From Vicia villosa (taxonomy: Eukaryota > Streptophyta > Magnoliopsida > Fabales > Fabaceae), in the NCBI RefSeq assembly GCF_029867415.1, contig NC_081180.1:237840823-237904822 (forward strand): a stretch of 64,000 nucleotides of DNA, read 5' to 3'. The position numbers and the translations under genes are program-made. The notes beneath the pieces were generated by a model. It saw nothing but the letters and a program-made list of their open reading frames with translations, searched no databases and was not told the origin of the DNA. This document shows, piece by piece, positions 45,575 through 58,001 of this stretch. Within the stretch, counting starts at the first letter, position 1. Each line of letters begins with the position of its first letter.

Positions 45575-47446
45575 TGTAACACCCCTCTAAATAACCCGCG
45601 GCAATTAAACATATTATTAAATCAGAGTAACATGTAGAGAGGTATCACAATTCATAAATAACAAATATACACGTCACATAAGTCATGCATCATTGGAACA
45701 CCTGAAAATCATAACTCATTATCCAACCATGTTCTACACAGCGGAAAAATACCACATCAAGTCTACATTATTACTAAATGTTTCAGACTTCAGTCAAAAC
45801 AGATAAATATAGAGTTACATTCAAAACCACAAACAAACGTTCCCAGTGTTACAACTACCAGAGCATGACACCTGACGCTAACTAAAACACTGACTCATGA
45901 GCTAATCCTCACCGAGTCGAACAGCCGCTATCTTCAGTCTGAAAATGACAACATGTAAGGGTGAGTCTCGTCATAATTAACAAATGTTATAAGGTTATAA
46001 AGCAATAACACGTCACAGTTGCATCATTCACCCAATTGTTTCATAAACAGACAAACAAAACAAAACAAATAACAACCAACGCATCATCAGCATTTACAAC
46101 ACTGGAATACCTCCAATCATGTCATAAATCATGCATATGAATGAACTGACACTATGCATGTGGTACCAACGTCATCCAATGGGTATAACCCATGACCGAT
46201 CTATCATCACCCAGATACGGCCCTGCCAGCACAGATTCCACACAATGGGAATCATGCCCTTCACTGATCCAACACATCCCTTATGGATACAGTATCAATA
46301 ATGCACATGAATGAATGCAACATATATAACATACTTATATCATTATCATCATCATCCTCAATAATCATCATCATCATTCAAGTATGTTCATATATATTAA
46401 CATCATTCAACCACAATTCTATCATCATCATGTCGAAAACATGCACATATTTGCTACAATCATCATCATCATCAAGAAATAGCAACATATATTATCATCA
46501 TTCTAAAACCAGTCAAATCATCATCACATAGATCGTTTAATAAGGTTCATTTAGCCCAAAACGGCGCATCAAATGAACCAACGGTTAGAAAGTTATGCCT
46601 CTTTGAACTTTCTTAAAATATCACAAAACATCAACAGCACGCGGCGCCATCACACATTCGCGGCGCGGAACGAATCGAAACAACGCCTTCGCGGCGCGTA
46701 CACATGTTCGCGGCGCGGAACGATTTGGAACAACGCCTTCGCGGCGCGGTCACCTGTTCGCGGCGCGTACTGAACGCAACAAGACTTCCTTACCTTATGC
46801 CTTCAGGTTCGCGGCGCCTCCCCATGTACGCGGCGCGAACCGCGATTCTAAAAACCCCAATCTGCAGAAAACAGCATTCCATGTATCCCAAACACCCCCA
46901 ACACATACCAGTGCGAACATGGAGAATTAGAATGCACAAACAACACAAATTACGTCTCGTAATGCACCAAATATACATCAATTGAGATTATAACAACACA
47001 TACATCATAGATTCAAAACACAGGGGTCAAATATCATACAATTGACACAATCCCTAAACCTATCATATGACTCAATTGATCCGAATTCTACATCTATTCA
47101 GCATTATCAACCCCTAACCCGATAATAGATGGTAATCAAGACAAGCCCCCCCTTACCTCAGATAATTCTGGATTCTTGGTCTCTCCCTCTATCGTTCTCC
47201 TTCGCGTTCTTCGTTCTTCAGACTTCTTTCTTTCACGCTCTTTCTTTGTTCCCAAATCCAATGTGTATGAAATAATAAAATTAGAAAAAGGTTTTACAGA
47301 ATCACCCCCCCCTTCTTCCTCTATTTCCACATATGGCCCAAAAGCCAAAACCTCATTTATTTATTATTTCCATAATTTCTTTAATAATTCTAATTATTAA
47401 TTCAATAATAAAATTAAATTAATATAAAAATTATACGGGCGTTACA
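45575..47446 (-). repeat. 5' LTR of the Tekay element
   Basis: 1872 bp, near-identical to 39164-41034. The differences I noticed are three or four substitutions and one C-run indel. Confidence 0.95.
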
Positions 47447-47645
47447 ACCATATGGTCAAGTGGTAGCAGGAATTGCTATGAATATGTACTTAACCCCTAG
47501 GTACATGGTTCGATTCCTGCGGGAGGCAAAAACAATATTTCCTGGGTAGCCGATAAGCGGACCTAGGGGGGATTATTGATTAAGCCGGTAACATGCTCGG
47601 TTGGCCGATACGGTTGATGCGTGCAGCGGATATCGGGGTGTTACA
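47447..47645 (+). mobile_element. 199-bp tRNA-like (SINE-like) module at the LTR terminus
   Basis: Starts ACCATATGGTCAAGTGG: an A box TGGTCAAGTGG at 47453-47463 and a B box GGTTCGATTCC at 47507-47517, resembling tRNA-Gly/Asp internal promoters; the remaining ~125 bp are unrelated. GTTACA occurs on both sides (47441-47446 and 47640-47645), as a SINE target duplication would. However, its last 11 bases GGGGTGTTACA are also the exact complement of the Tekay left terminus TGTAACACCCC, which points to an LTR-derived end. The real Tekay duplication TTTAC lies beyond it. No poly(A) or T tail. The T-stem is mispaired, so it is not a tRNA gene. Confidence 0.5.
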
Positions 47646-47780
47646 TTTACCCAAGGTATTCCAAAGGAAGTCCTTCCAATTGTCACTTGTTGTCCTAGTT
47701 TAATTACAATGTTTTAAGGCAAAAGACCAAGATATTCAAAAGGTGTGATCCAATTGTCACTCGGTCATTTGATTTTATTG
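47646..47780 (-). repeat. Ogre-type LTR fragment, right part
   Basis: After the duplicated TTTAC the sequence continues CCAAGGTATTCCAAAGG, matching the ~115-bp unit at 39030-39163 with another partial copy; the LTR end GGGTATGACA is missing where the next gypsy fragment begins. Confidence 0.65.
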
Positions 47781-48640
47781 AGAAAAATTACCCGAGGTAA
47801 ACAGAGTCGGGTACGACTCTCTCATTTGATCTTCACACTCCCAAGTCAAACTTCCACCAGCTGGTCCATCCCACAACACCTTCACAAAGGCAATCTCTTT
47901 ACCCCGCAACTGCTTCACTTCCTGACTTTCTATCCCCACGGGTGATGCTTCAACTGTCAGGTTATCTCTCACATGTACATCATCCATTTGGATCACATAC
48001 GAAGGATGCAGAATGTACCTCCTCATCCGAGATACATGAAACATGTCATGAAGATTCGCAAGCGACGACGGTAAAGTAATCTGATAGGCTACCTCGCCTA
48101 CCATATCTTAAATATGGTATGCACCGACAAAACGTGGCGTAAACTTTTTTCGACGTCATAGCTCTACCCACACCAGTTACCGGAGTAACTCTAAAAAACA
48201 CGTGATCTCCCACTTGGAACTCAAGTACATTCCTCCTCTTATCATTATAACTCTTCTGACGATTCTGAGAATCTTTCATTTTTTCTTGAATCATCTTAAT
48301 CTTTTCAGTAGTTTCTTGTACAATCTCAGTTCCGAGCATTGCACTCTCTCATGATTCGTACCAACACAATGGAGTCCTACACCTCCTACCATACAATGCC
48401 TCATATGGCTCCATTCCAATACTAGAATGGAAACTATTACTATAAGTAAACTCAATCAATGGTAAGTAGATGTCCCAATCACCTCCTTGTTCCAACACAT
48501 AAGCTCTAATAAAATCTTCCAAAGACTGGATAGTCCTCTCTGTTTGACCGTCCATCTGTACATGAAGTCTATCATAAAAGATTGACTCACGCCATCTTGC
48601 AAATAACACACAATATTTTTTTGTAATTGCAGCATTTAAC
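47775..48640 (-). pseudogene. Older Tekay-type integrase C-terminal fragment
   Basis: Three frame pieces (48642-48349, 48339-48046, 48104-47775) give [61 protein letters not shown] and [15 protein letters not shown], homologous to 41080-41830 but with a stop after WYES and a shift near 48150. No LTR adjoins it. It is a truncated relic of the same clade, clearly older than the element at 39164. Confidence 0.85.
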
Positions 48641-49780
48641 AATTAGGATATATCGATTATAAAAAATGTGTAGCAATGTTATAGAGTATATAACTATTAA
48701 ACACATAGGTAAGGATATGGTGTCCTTTATTCTATCATATTTTCTTCAGTTGGATAGGGCATCAATGTAGCTGACCTTATCTTTGTTCGCCCGACGGGAC
48801 GTTGCCTATGACTTATCTTGTACTGACTCTTGCATTGGTGGTGACAGTCCTGATCGTTGGGAAACCCACAATTATAGTTTGCTCAATGTTCTCTTTCTTT
48901 GAACACGTTTGTGCCCAAACATCTTTATTTCTTGATGCAACGATCAACAACCATACAGAAGACAAATCTTACCTGGAGATCGTCGCTGAAAGCAATTGCA
49001 CTAAAATTATGTTCTTCGCGTGACATATGTTAGACAAAATGTTTCAGACAATGTGTATAACGTTCTTATAATAAATTCACAGATATTAAATAAATCATAA
49101 AGCAATAAATAATACAAAGGATTGTTAATTCAGTTCACTGCAACGTCACCTACGTCTGGGGGGCTTCCAACCCAAGAAAGTAAATTCACTCTCAATAATA
49201 TTAGTACAAATAGTCTTGGATGAACAATCCTTGTTCAATGCCTCTCTTCCTAATACTACATGTGAATTTTTATTTAAAACTCCCCCTAAAAATGAGAACC
49301 CCTCTCACTTTCTCTAAATTACTAACCCTAGTGATCAATACGTAAAACAAATTTAAAGATTGTTGAATTACAACTCAACTAACATAACCAATCTTATGCC
49401 TTATATATGAAACTTGGACGCTATAGAGGTGTACAATAAACAACAACAAAGACTCAAAGAACAAACCCTAACTCACTATATATTCAACTCTTGCTTCGTG
49501 TCTCTTTCATTGTTAGGACAAGTCTTTATATAAGAATTCATCTCCTGGATTTTCTCCAATGGGTATTTGAATTGATAACAACATATTTGATTTTGATGAT
49601 TAGATTTGATTTGATTTTAATTTATTTTAAATCTTCATTTAATTTGATTTGATCTTACTACATCTTTTTAGCAAATTTTCCTAAATAACATAAGGCTAAA
49701 AGATACAACTCATAAACACCAAATCTTCTAGAAATCAAACAAAAATACGCACATGTTTATTCACGAAGGCACACATACAG
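48641..49780. other. Unclassified repeat-like region
   Basis: No convincing gene. A stretch from about 49025 (TGTTAGACAAAATG) to 49510 has LTR flavour, but no matching end or partner occurs in the window. Confidence 0.3.
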
Positions 49781-51165
49781 AGGTCAAATTCTGAACTCAT
49801 GTTGGAACCTCTTGTCCCACATGATGCCTCATCACAAAATACATCTTGTACTACCCATATTATTTTACCTAAAGCAGACAATCAAAATAACAACAATATT
49901 CCCCGTTGGCAAATTTTGGCTAAAACAACTTTTATAATTCTTAGAATATGTGTAGGAGTAAATCTTCAAAAATTTACATATAAGAGAACACATAATAGCA
50001 CTTCTCAGAGCATGCATCAGAACATACACAACAATGAAAGATTATATCAGAGATCATGCAAAGTGAAGGTGATAGCTACACATCAAGAGATCAAATCAAA
50101 CACCGAACATGAGCTCACATCATTCCAAACAGACAGACACACAAACATACATGCATGCACACAACATTACTCCATTTTCCCCCGTGATTTGGCAAAGGTT
50201 TGAAAATGAAAACTAGAGAAATACTAAAAAGAATCAACATAACGAATACCATATATGGAATGGCATAATGCAGAACCACATCAAGGTAGCAACAAATGCA
50301 TAAAGTTATAGAGTCATGACAGAACCAACAACAATCTGAGGGCTTCAAGATGAACAATAGGAGTAGAAACTTCATCAAATTCAACTCTTTTGTTTTGAGC
50401 ATAGTCTTGTGTTACAAGTTGTGCCTTCTTTCTAGTAACAAACCATTACTTTTATTGTTCAGAGGCACCTATATGCCATTCAAGTTGTCATTAACATCTT
50501 CCTCCACATCTTTTACTGCACAAGCCTTCTTTTCTTTTGTTGCAGATTTTATTTTCTCAATATTGTTATTAACAACATCAACATGGGCTACAATAATATC
50601 AACCTTAACATCTTCACGAACATGATCATCATCAATCCCAAAATTACCAGTGTTGTTTTCAAGCTTGTTGATAAAAATGTTCTCAACATCGTTTGTAACA
50701 TTATTCTCAGGGGCCAGATCATCATTCTCCTTATGAATTGGAGACATTGTTTCAACATGTCAGACTGGTTGTCCGACATATATCTTGATCCCCTAGATTG
50801 GTTTCTTAGGTGTCATCCACAATAGTCTTTTGAATGAGAGGATGGTTTCTTACAAGCCCATACATGAGTGGAACATCAAAAACTTTTTCACCAGCTGCCA
50901 GATTAGACTTATCAAAATGTGGAATATTATGCACCGCACATCCAGTCCGACATGTTGGAAATTGTAGTAGAGTCAGAAATTTCAACATTTTGCATCATGG
51001 TGGTGTGTAGCATTATCCACAACGATTATTGCTTCAACAACAAATAATTTTGCACTATAAGTTCGTTTCATTTTGCTGCGACTAAGTAGCTTTAGTTGCA
51101 ATACGAGCTTCATTGTGATCTATCATGTCCAGTTTGAGGCAATCTCCGATCGTCATTAGGAGGTC
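49781..51165. other. Unclassified region with short open frames
   Basis: Minus-strand frames at 50747-50469 (acidic, valine-rich: ENNVTNDVENIF, VKVDIIVAHVDVVNNN) and 50988-50806 are short and unrecognised. They could be the tail of a decayed retroelement or exons of an unknown gene. Confidence 0.3.
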
Positions 51166-51170
51166 CTTCG
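51166..51170. other. Target-site duplication CTTCG (left copy)
   Basis: Matches 52307-52311 across the solo LTR. Confidence 0.9.
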
Positions 51171-52306
51171 TGAAGGATCGAAAAACACTTAGAAAGAGGG
51201 GGGGTTTGAATAAGTGTGACTTTAAAAACTCTTAAGATAAAAACAATGAACACAATATTTTTATCCTGGTTCGTTGTTAACGAAACTACTCCAGTCCACC
51301 CCCTTAGAGTGATTTACCTCACCTGAGGATTTAATCCACTAATCAATCTTGATTACAATGGTTTTCCACTTAGATAACCTCTAAGTCTTCTAGAGTATTC
51401 TGATCACAACCTGATCACTCTAGGAACATAATGCTTAGATACCCTCTAAGACTTTCTAGAGAATCCGATCACAACTTGATCTCCTCTAGTTCTTTACAAA
51501 TGAATGTAAACAAATTCTTACAAGAGTTATACAATGCTTCTTAAAAAGCTATAATCACAACTGTGATATTTCTCTTAAAGTTTAAGCTTAATCTCACTAA
51601 GATATTACAACAGTAATGAAGTGAGGTTGAAGATGAAGTTTGAGAGCTTTTGAATTTGACAGCGTTTCTGTATGTTTGCGCAAAGTGTTGTATTCAGCTT
51701 CTCATCAGAACTTCTATTTATAGGCGTTTGAGAAGATGACTGTTGGGAGCATTTAATGTGTTGCGTGATCCGTACAGCATTGCATTTAATGTTTCACTCT
51801 TTTGTCAACTACCTCGAGCCTTGCTTTTCCTGCTTTAACTTACTTTGCCGTTAATAGCTTCTAACGTTCCTTTTGTCAGTCAGCGTAGCCTGCCATCTTG
51901 TACTTGCTTATGATCTGATCTTTGTAGATACAACGTTTGAATATATCAGAGTCATAACAGCTTGGTGCAGAGCATCTTCTTGTCTTCTGACCTTGAAGTG
52001 CTTCTAGCGTGATACCATGAGAACTTCAGTGCTTCTGCTTCTGATCTCAAGTTCTTTTGATGCTTCAATAGACCATGTTCTGATTCTGCTTGACCATCTT
52101 CTGATGTCTTGCCAGAGCATGTTCTGATGTTGCATGCTGAACCTTCTGAGTCAGTGCTTCTTGCGCTGATTTTGTGCATACTCTTTGTATATTTCCTGAA
52201 ATGGAAATTGCATAGGATTAGAGTACCACATTGTCTCAAGCAAAATTCATATACATTGTTATCATCAAAACTAAGAATATTGATCAGAACAAATCTTGTT
52301 CTAACA
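51171..52306 (-). mobile_element. Maximus/SIRE-like copia solo LTR (1136 bp)
   Basis: On the minus strand it starts TGTTAGAACAAGATTTG and ends AAGTGTTTTTCGATCCTTCA, as I recall Maximus LTRs of vetches and pea. Flanked by CTTCG on both sides, with no internal element sequence, so a solo LTR. A TATA-like and polyadenylation context could exist but was not pinned down. Confidence 0.8.
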
Positions 52307-52311
52307 CTTCG

Positions 52312-53030
52312 TTGCCTCAAGAAGGTGCTCTGGTGACGAATCTTCGCTAACAGTATCTATAGATTCATCGTATCTTCGACGTCGCTATTGTAAGATCACG
52401 TCAGTGACAGAGAATTAAGGTAATGCGAGATCAAAAAGTTGATCAAGAATATTCAATATGATCTTGAAGGTAAGTGCTTACATTCTTTGGTAATTTTGGT
52501 GTAGATCTGGATTTGGATTTAGGATCATTCGTTCTCTTACTTTGGGAGTTCTCGCGGGAATCAGAGATCCAAAACCTAGATGAACTATAGTTGAAACGAT
52601 GATTAATTGGATCGAGCACGAATGATCTTAACATTTGATTGACATTTGTTTCTGATTGCTCTTGATTTCGTGATCATCGAAGGTCACACACTAACGAATT
52701 AAAGAGAATTGAAAATGCAAGATCGTGGAAAACGCGGGAATCAAAAGTCTTTTTCCATAAACGACGCCATTGTTTCGTTCTAGAACTAGAAATGAATCTA
52801 ATTGGTTGATGTGGAATCTCGAACAAGTGGTGTTGATCTCTGGTGCGACGGTGCGGGGCGGACCTGTAAGGTTAGCACTCCAACGCTCTAGTAAATTTAA
52901 GATTCAAGATGAGTATAATGAAAAGTGGAGATTAGAAAATGTACCTTGCTTTCCGTGTGAACTGACTCTATAACTTGAGTCAAATGGAATGAATTTGAGA
53001 TAAATTAAACCTCGGTTGTTTGTGCCTTTT
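52312..53030. other. Flanking DNA with an exon-like minus-strand frame
   Basis: When the solo LTR is ignored, a minus-strand frame of about 50 codons runs from 52389 (preceded by a splice-acceptor-like TTACAATAG) across the target site to about 51080, with SIDTVSEDSSPEHLLEA and TIGDCLKLDMIDHNEAR. It could be an exon broken by the LTR; no homology is recognised. The rest holds nothing clear. Confidence 0.3.
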
Positions 53031-55685
53031 GTAACACCCTCAATTCTATACTAAACAAATAAGGTATATATTTGCGTAAATCAGAGTAAAGAAGCATGCA
53101 TCTCACGAGGGCGTTACACATTTTTCAAAATAGAACAAAACATTTTATCTTTAAACATGCAATGGTCATTTCCAAATAACACGGGATTTAAAACAACATG
53201 CAAACCACAGCGGAATAATCATGTCATCAAATAAATGGTCAAAACGAATGATTCCCATACATCATCCACCATATCTCAAAATCTCGGCTCAAGGCCATTC
53301 ATCAACAAAATAACGTATTCAAATACTAAATACAATACGAGTAAACAAATATCTTATAACAATGAGTCATAAAATATAAACCCAACCCCATGTGTTACAT
53401 ATGACCAGAGCACAAGTGACTACTTAGTCACGACACCTTACAAAGATCTAATCTCTAAGCTAAGCCTCCTTTGAAGCATCGCTATCCACGAAACCTGCAC
53501 GTTACCAACAAAGGGCAACATTCAAACAGAAGGGTGAGAATTCAACTTCTTATAGGTAAACATAATATGGGAAATGTAAAACACAACAAGAATACATTTC
53601 AAGAATTCATCACTCTTCACATAAACATGCATCATATACGATTAATCAAGATTCACATGTTCATGTCATACAACCTAGCTCATTCAATTCCACATAATCA
53701 TACATGATTCCTAAACAATGTACATAATCATATTTCAACAACATATGGATTCTAAGTACATATCCTTTTTGACAACATTCACGGAATAACAATTGTATTT
53801 AAACATAATCATATTCTAAATATACAAGTTATCATCACATAATCACATATACATGTTTTTCCAACTATATAGACATGTATAAGATTCACCGATGTATTGC
53901 AAGTATGAACATATATCACCAAATGCACATATTCATCTCTATCCCATTTCACAAAACATCATAGAATATGTTTACATCATTAGAATCGTATCATTAATAT
54001 TACAAGTATACATGTAATCACTTCTCTTACCCATGTATCATCATCAATCAAACATGATTCACATGTCCACACATATATACATATATCATTAGTACATATA
54101 AATTCGCATCTACATCACATATGTTTCAATCACATATATCACATTCGTAACACAACGATTATTCATATCAAATGAATCATAAATCCACATATATGCATAT
54201 CCACCAACATAATTCCACACAATTCATATCACATAAATCACACCAACAACAACATTTCACACCGACACGTGCGACTCAAGTGTGACTCAATGCGATATGC
54301 ATGTGGATCCCTCCGTTATCATTTCCGGTCATGCCGATTGTCACTCTCTACGGACTAGATAACCACCTCAAAGCCCCATACTCGTTAAGCTTTCAAACCC
54401 CATACTCGTTAGGTTTGGGACAAGTAAATAACCTTCGCGAGATTACCCAACATTGTCACTTTCAAAGACTCATGCTTGTGTACGTGTGCAACAAAACAAG
54501 ACTCATGCATTTAAGACGATCTCTCTATCTCTTAAACTACATAATCACATCTTTACAACTTTGCACAACATTACACAACATGAAATTCAATCCAATATCA
54601 CACATCAATTAGCATTTAGCAATCAATTACATAATTCATGGTATTAACATCTCATAAGGCATCCATGAACATTGATCATACAAGATTCATCCATAACATA
54701 CATATATAATTACATGTTATTTTTAATTAACATCATAATTAAATTAAACAAATGCCAATCAAACCTACTCTATCATGTAGAAAATCGCATTAGCTTTCTA
54801 ACGCTTCGAACGGCGCATAAAACGGAGTTACGGATCAAAAGTTATGATCGATACAAAATCTGTCAAAAATTGGAAAAACAGTAGGTCGACGCATGGAAAA
54901 CATAGGTCGACGCATTGAACTCCTGCCACCCTCGGGTATGCGCATGCTGACCCAATAGGTCGACGCATTCATCAGAAAACCCAGATTTTTGCCTTTTAGG
55001 CTGCACAGGTCGACGCAAACCTCTGTGTAGGTCGACCTATGCTGCGTAAAACTCAGAAAATCACCATTTTCTTCCCCATTCCCCTCATACAACACCCATT
55101 AACCCAAACACAATCCATACATCAATTAAAAGCAAAATTGGCACACATATAAGGTTTCTAAACATGCTTCTAACCATGGGTCATTCATACAACACTTTAA
55201 ACATGAACAAATCATAAAATCTTATTGTTTTATCATAAATCCTAACATTTTCCAAAACTATGAGATGAAGAGATGAAAGATTACACAAACACACATTACC
55301 CAATCATATAGTCTATAAGAACTTGGATTCAAACCCCTACCTCTAATCAAACTCCTCCAATCTTCAAGAATCTCACAATCCTCTTCTCTTCCTCTTCTCT
55401 TCTTTCTCTCTAGCCTCTTTCTCCAAAATGAATGTTATGAGAACTAACCTAATTTCTCTCTTACTATCTTTCTCACATAAATGGGCTTAACCCACAATCT
55501 ATTCTTTCTAACTAAATTAGGCCCATCAACTAATATCTCATAATATTACTAATAATTCAATTAATCCAATTAGCACAAATCTCAAATTAAATAATATCAT
55601 ACTAAATAATTGAATAACATGAATAATTAGTAAAACACCAAATAAAACTACTTAAATAAATAGCTAATAAAATCGGGATGTTACA
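53031..55685 (-). mobile_element. Tekay-like solo LTR (about 2655 bp)
   Basis: TGTAACACCC to GGGATGTTACA, flanked by CCTTT on both sides (about 53026-53030 and 55686-55690). The internal order of motifs (CACAGCGGAAWAA, AAGGGTGAG, AACGGCGCAT) parallels the 39164 LTR in the same orientation, so it belongs to a related Tekay family on the minus strand. No PBS, PPT or coding frame adjoins it. The start is good to one base. Confidence 0.8.
54892..55045. repeat. AGGTCGACGCA motif array in the solo LTR
   Basis: Four copies of AGGTCGACGCA plus a variant AGGTCGACCTA, at 20-70 base intervals, in the position homologous to the CGCGGCGC array of the other Tekay LTR family. Confidence 0.85.
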
Positions 55686-57098
55686 CCTTTGGCCGACGTA
55701 AAACATAAATTATGTTGCACGTTTTCTTTTTCCACTTTAGTCCGAAAGTTTATAGACTTGTTCATCAATATATCATTGATTGTATATTAATAAATTAATT
55801 TAATATTATATTTAAAAAAATTACATATATCAGTCATAAAAATAAATAATATGAAAAATAAATTATTCAAAATAATAATATTTATTAAAATAATAATATT
55901 AAAATAAAACCATTCTTTAAAATCTTATAAAATGAAAAAACACCATTTTAAATTTTTAAAACATTCCATATAATTATAAAATCTAATTAAAGTTTTGCCA
56001 TTATATATACTCTAAAACTTATCATGCCACCCCACAATTTGACCTGACATCCTATATAATTTCATTAATAACAAAAATGTTCTTGTCAAAGAGCAAATGA
56101 AAAATTCGATAATATAATTGAAAATTTTAGTATGAATTGAAAATTTTGGTAGTGCATTTTAAAAGTCTAATATGCTTTTTATCAGTTTTTTTTTAAAAAA
56201 TTTTAATACTCCTGATTATTTGATAAATCCAATATGTTTTGTAATTTTTTAGATTTTAAAAAAATCCGATAGTTTATTTCTGACAGGCACAAAAAAATCC
56301 GAAATTAACACTACCGAATTTTTTGAAAAATCCAATAATAACTTATTGATTTTGGAAAAATTCGATGATATGCTTGAAAAATCTGGTAAAAACTCAATTT
56401 TTTTTTGAAAAACTCGATAAAAACTCATAGACTTTTTGAAAATTCTAATAAAAACTCATAGACTTTTTGAAATGTTTGATGGAAACTCCTAGATTATTGA
56501 AAAATATGGTAGTGTATTTGAAAAATTAAATACAAATTCAGAGTTTTGAAAAATTTGATAGTGTATTTGAAAAATGCGGTAGTTCAAATCTGATTAATTT
56601 TGAATTATTTGGTAAAAACTCATAAAATTCTTCAAATATCTGATAAAAACTCAAAGAACCTTAAAAAATCATGTAAAACTCATGAAATTCTTCAAAAGTC
56701 TGATAAAATCTCACAAAATTTTCAAAATCCAAAAAAAACTATATTTTTTGAAAATGTAAAAAATCACAAAAGATATAATTATAAAAGTACCCCTCATATA
56801 GCATAATAAAATTTTATTGTTTGGATCTTTGACCGGTCCAAAACATATATTATGCTGCAATTTTTTTCCTTCTTTTTATCCAAAAATTTATAGGTTTGTT
56901 AATAAATTAGTTTGATAATATATTTATTAAAAAAAATTACTTATAAAACATAAAAACATAATTCATAAAAATAAAATCATGAAAAATAAATTGTTAAAAA
57001 TAATAATATATTAAAATAAAACCATTCTTTTTACAAAAAGAAAATAAACATTTTAAATTTTCAACACATTCAATATATTAAATTTTTATAATTAGATT
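55686..57098. other. AT-rich intergenic DNA with imperfect repeats
   Basis: No gene. The stretch 55686-55980 (with its start at about 53011 before the solo LTR) resembles 56815-57090, a direct duplication of about 280 bp. Between them (56090-56760) a short drifted motif like TTGAAAAATNCGATAAAAACTCA recurs a dozen or more times. Confidence 0.55.
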
Positions 57099-57275
57099 AG
57101 GATTTAATGGATATACACTGACAGTGTAAAATAGTTTTACACTGTCATCCAATAGAAAACAAAGAGTATGCTATATTATTAAAAAATTTTTAAAATAAAA
57201 TTATAAAGAAATTAAATATATAATTGTGATTAATTAACGGTGTAAAATTATTTTAAGCATCATCCATTTTCTCTT
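57099..57275. mobile_element. MITE-like element upstream of the bromodomain gene
   Basis: Includes a 12-bp perfect hairpin GACAGTGTAAAA/TTTTACACTGTC (57120-57146) and a second GGTGTAAAATTATTTTA motif towards the right end. The look is that of common legume MITEs; boundaries are soft. Confidence 0.4.
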
Positions 57276-57508
57276 ACATTATTATTTAGCTTTTCTAAAC
57301 CATATGATAAAATAAAATATACTATTTAATTTTTTTACATGATACAAAACAAACCCATATAGACTATCAAATATATATCATATCTTAGTTTCCGTAAAAT
57401 GGGTATCTTATTTGTCTCTATTCTATCTTGACAACTCAATTAACTTTAAATTTATTACTTACCATTTAAATTATCTATTTTATATTCCTTTTTTACTTTT
57501 CAAAAGCA

Positions 57509-57544
57509 TATAAATTTAGCCTCAACCCTCTCTCTTCTATAAAA
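57509..57544 (+). promoter_or_regulatory. Candidate core promoter with two TATA-like boxes
   Basis: TATAAAT at 57509-57515 and TATAAAA at 57538-57544, followed about 90 bases later by a GAGA-rich stretch (57625-57655) of the kind seen in plant 5' UTRs. About 600 bases upstream of the start codon; purely positional evidence. Confidence 0.3.
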
Positions 57545-58001
57545 CCATAACCAAACCATTAAAGTGCTTAAGGACATAACTGTCTTTTCATAGTAAATAC
57601 CCCATATATTATATACCCAATCTTAGAGAGAGAAAATAGAAGATAGAGAGAGAAAGTAAAATTTTTAAAAAAAAAACCATAATTAGGAAAATACAATTGT
57701 CAATTGTTTCATCATCCATTCATTATTTTTTTCCAAATTGAAATTGCTTATGATGTTTTTGTCGCTGTTGTTTACGTTGTCGTCATTTTCTGTTACGAGT
57801 TTATCATTCTTCAATCCTTTCAAATAGAATCTCTCTCATCCCTTGTCTCACGCTTACTCTCATAACTATTTTTACTTTTTTTTTACACAACAATTAAAAA
57901 ATAAAAACAACCTCGTAAAACCACCTTAAACCAGCCAAAACCACTATTTCCCGAAATTCCCGCCGGAAAACCGCTTTTCAGTTTATTCCACCTCGCTAAT
58001 A

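Larger units (their letters stand above)
39164..47446 (-). mobile_element. Young Tekay-type chromovirus (Ty3/gypsy), nearly intact
   Basis: Two LTRs (41034-39164 as 3', 47446-45575 as 5'; 1871 and 1872 bp) differing at about four positions by eye, an exact initiator-Met primer site, a clear PPT, and gag-PR-RT-RH-INT in Ty3/gypsy order on the minus strand. One frameshift splits the polyprotein. The target duplication TTTAC is at 39159-39163 and 47646-47650; the latter lies 199 bp beyond the right LTR because of the extra module at 47447-47645. Confidence 0.95.

Noticed and set aside
43358..45579. Plus-strand frames of 74-177 codons (for example 44957-45490)
   Set aside because: Antisense shadows of the Tekay gag-pol polyprotein.
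47449..47522. Functional tRNA gene
   Set aside because: A and B boxes are good but the T-stem and acceptor stem do not pair, and there is no plausible anticodon arm.
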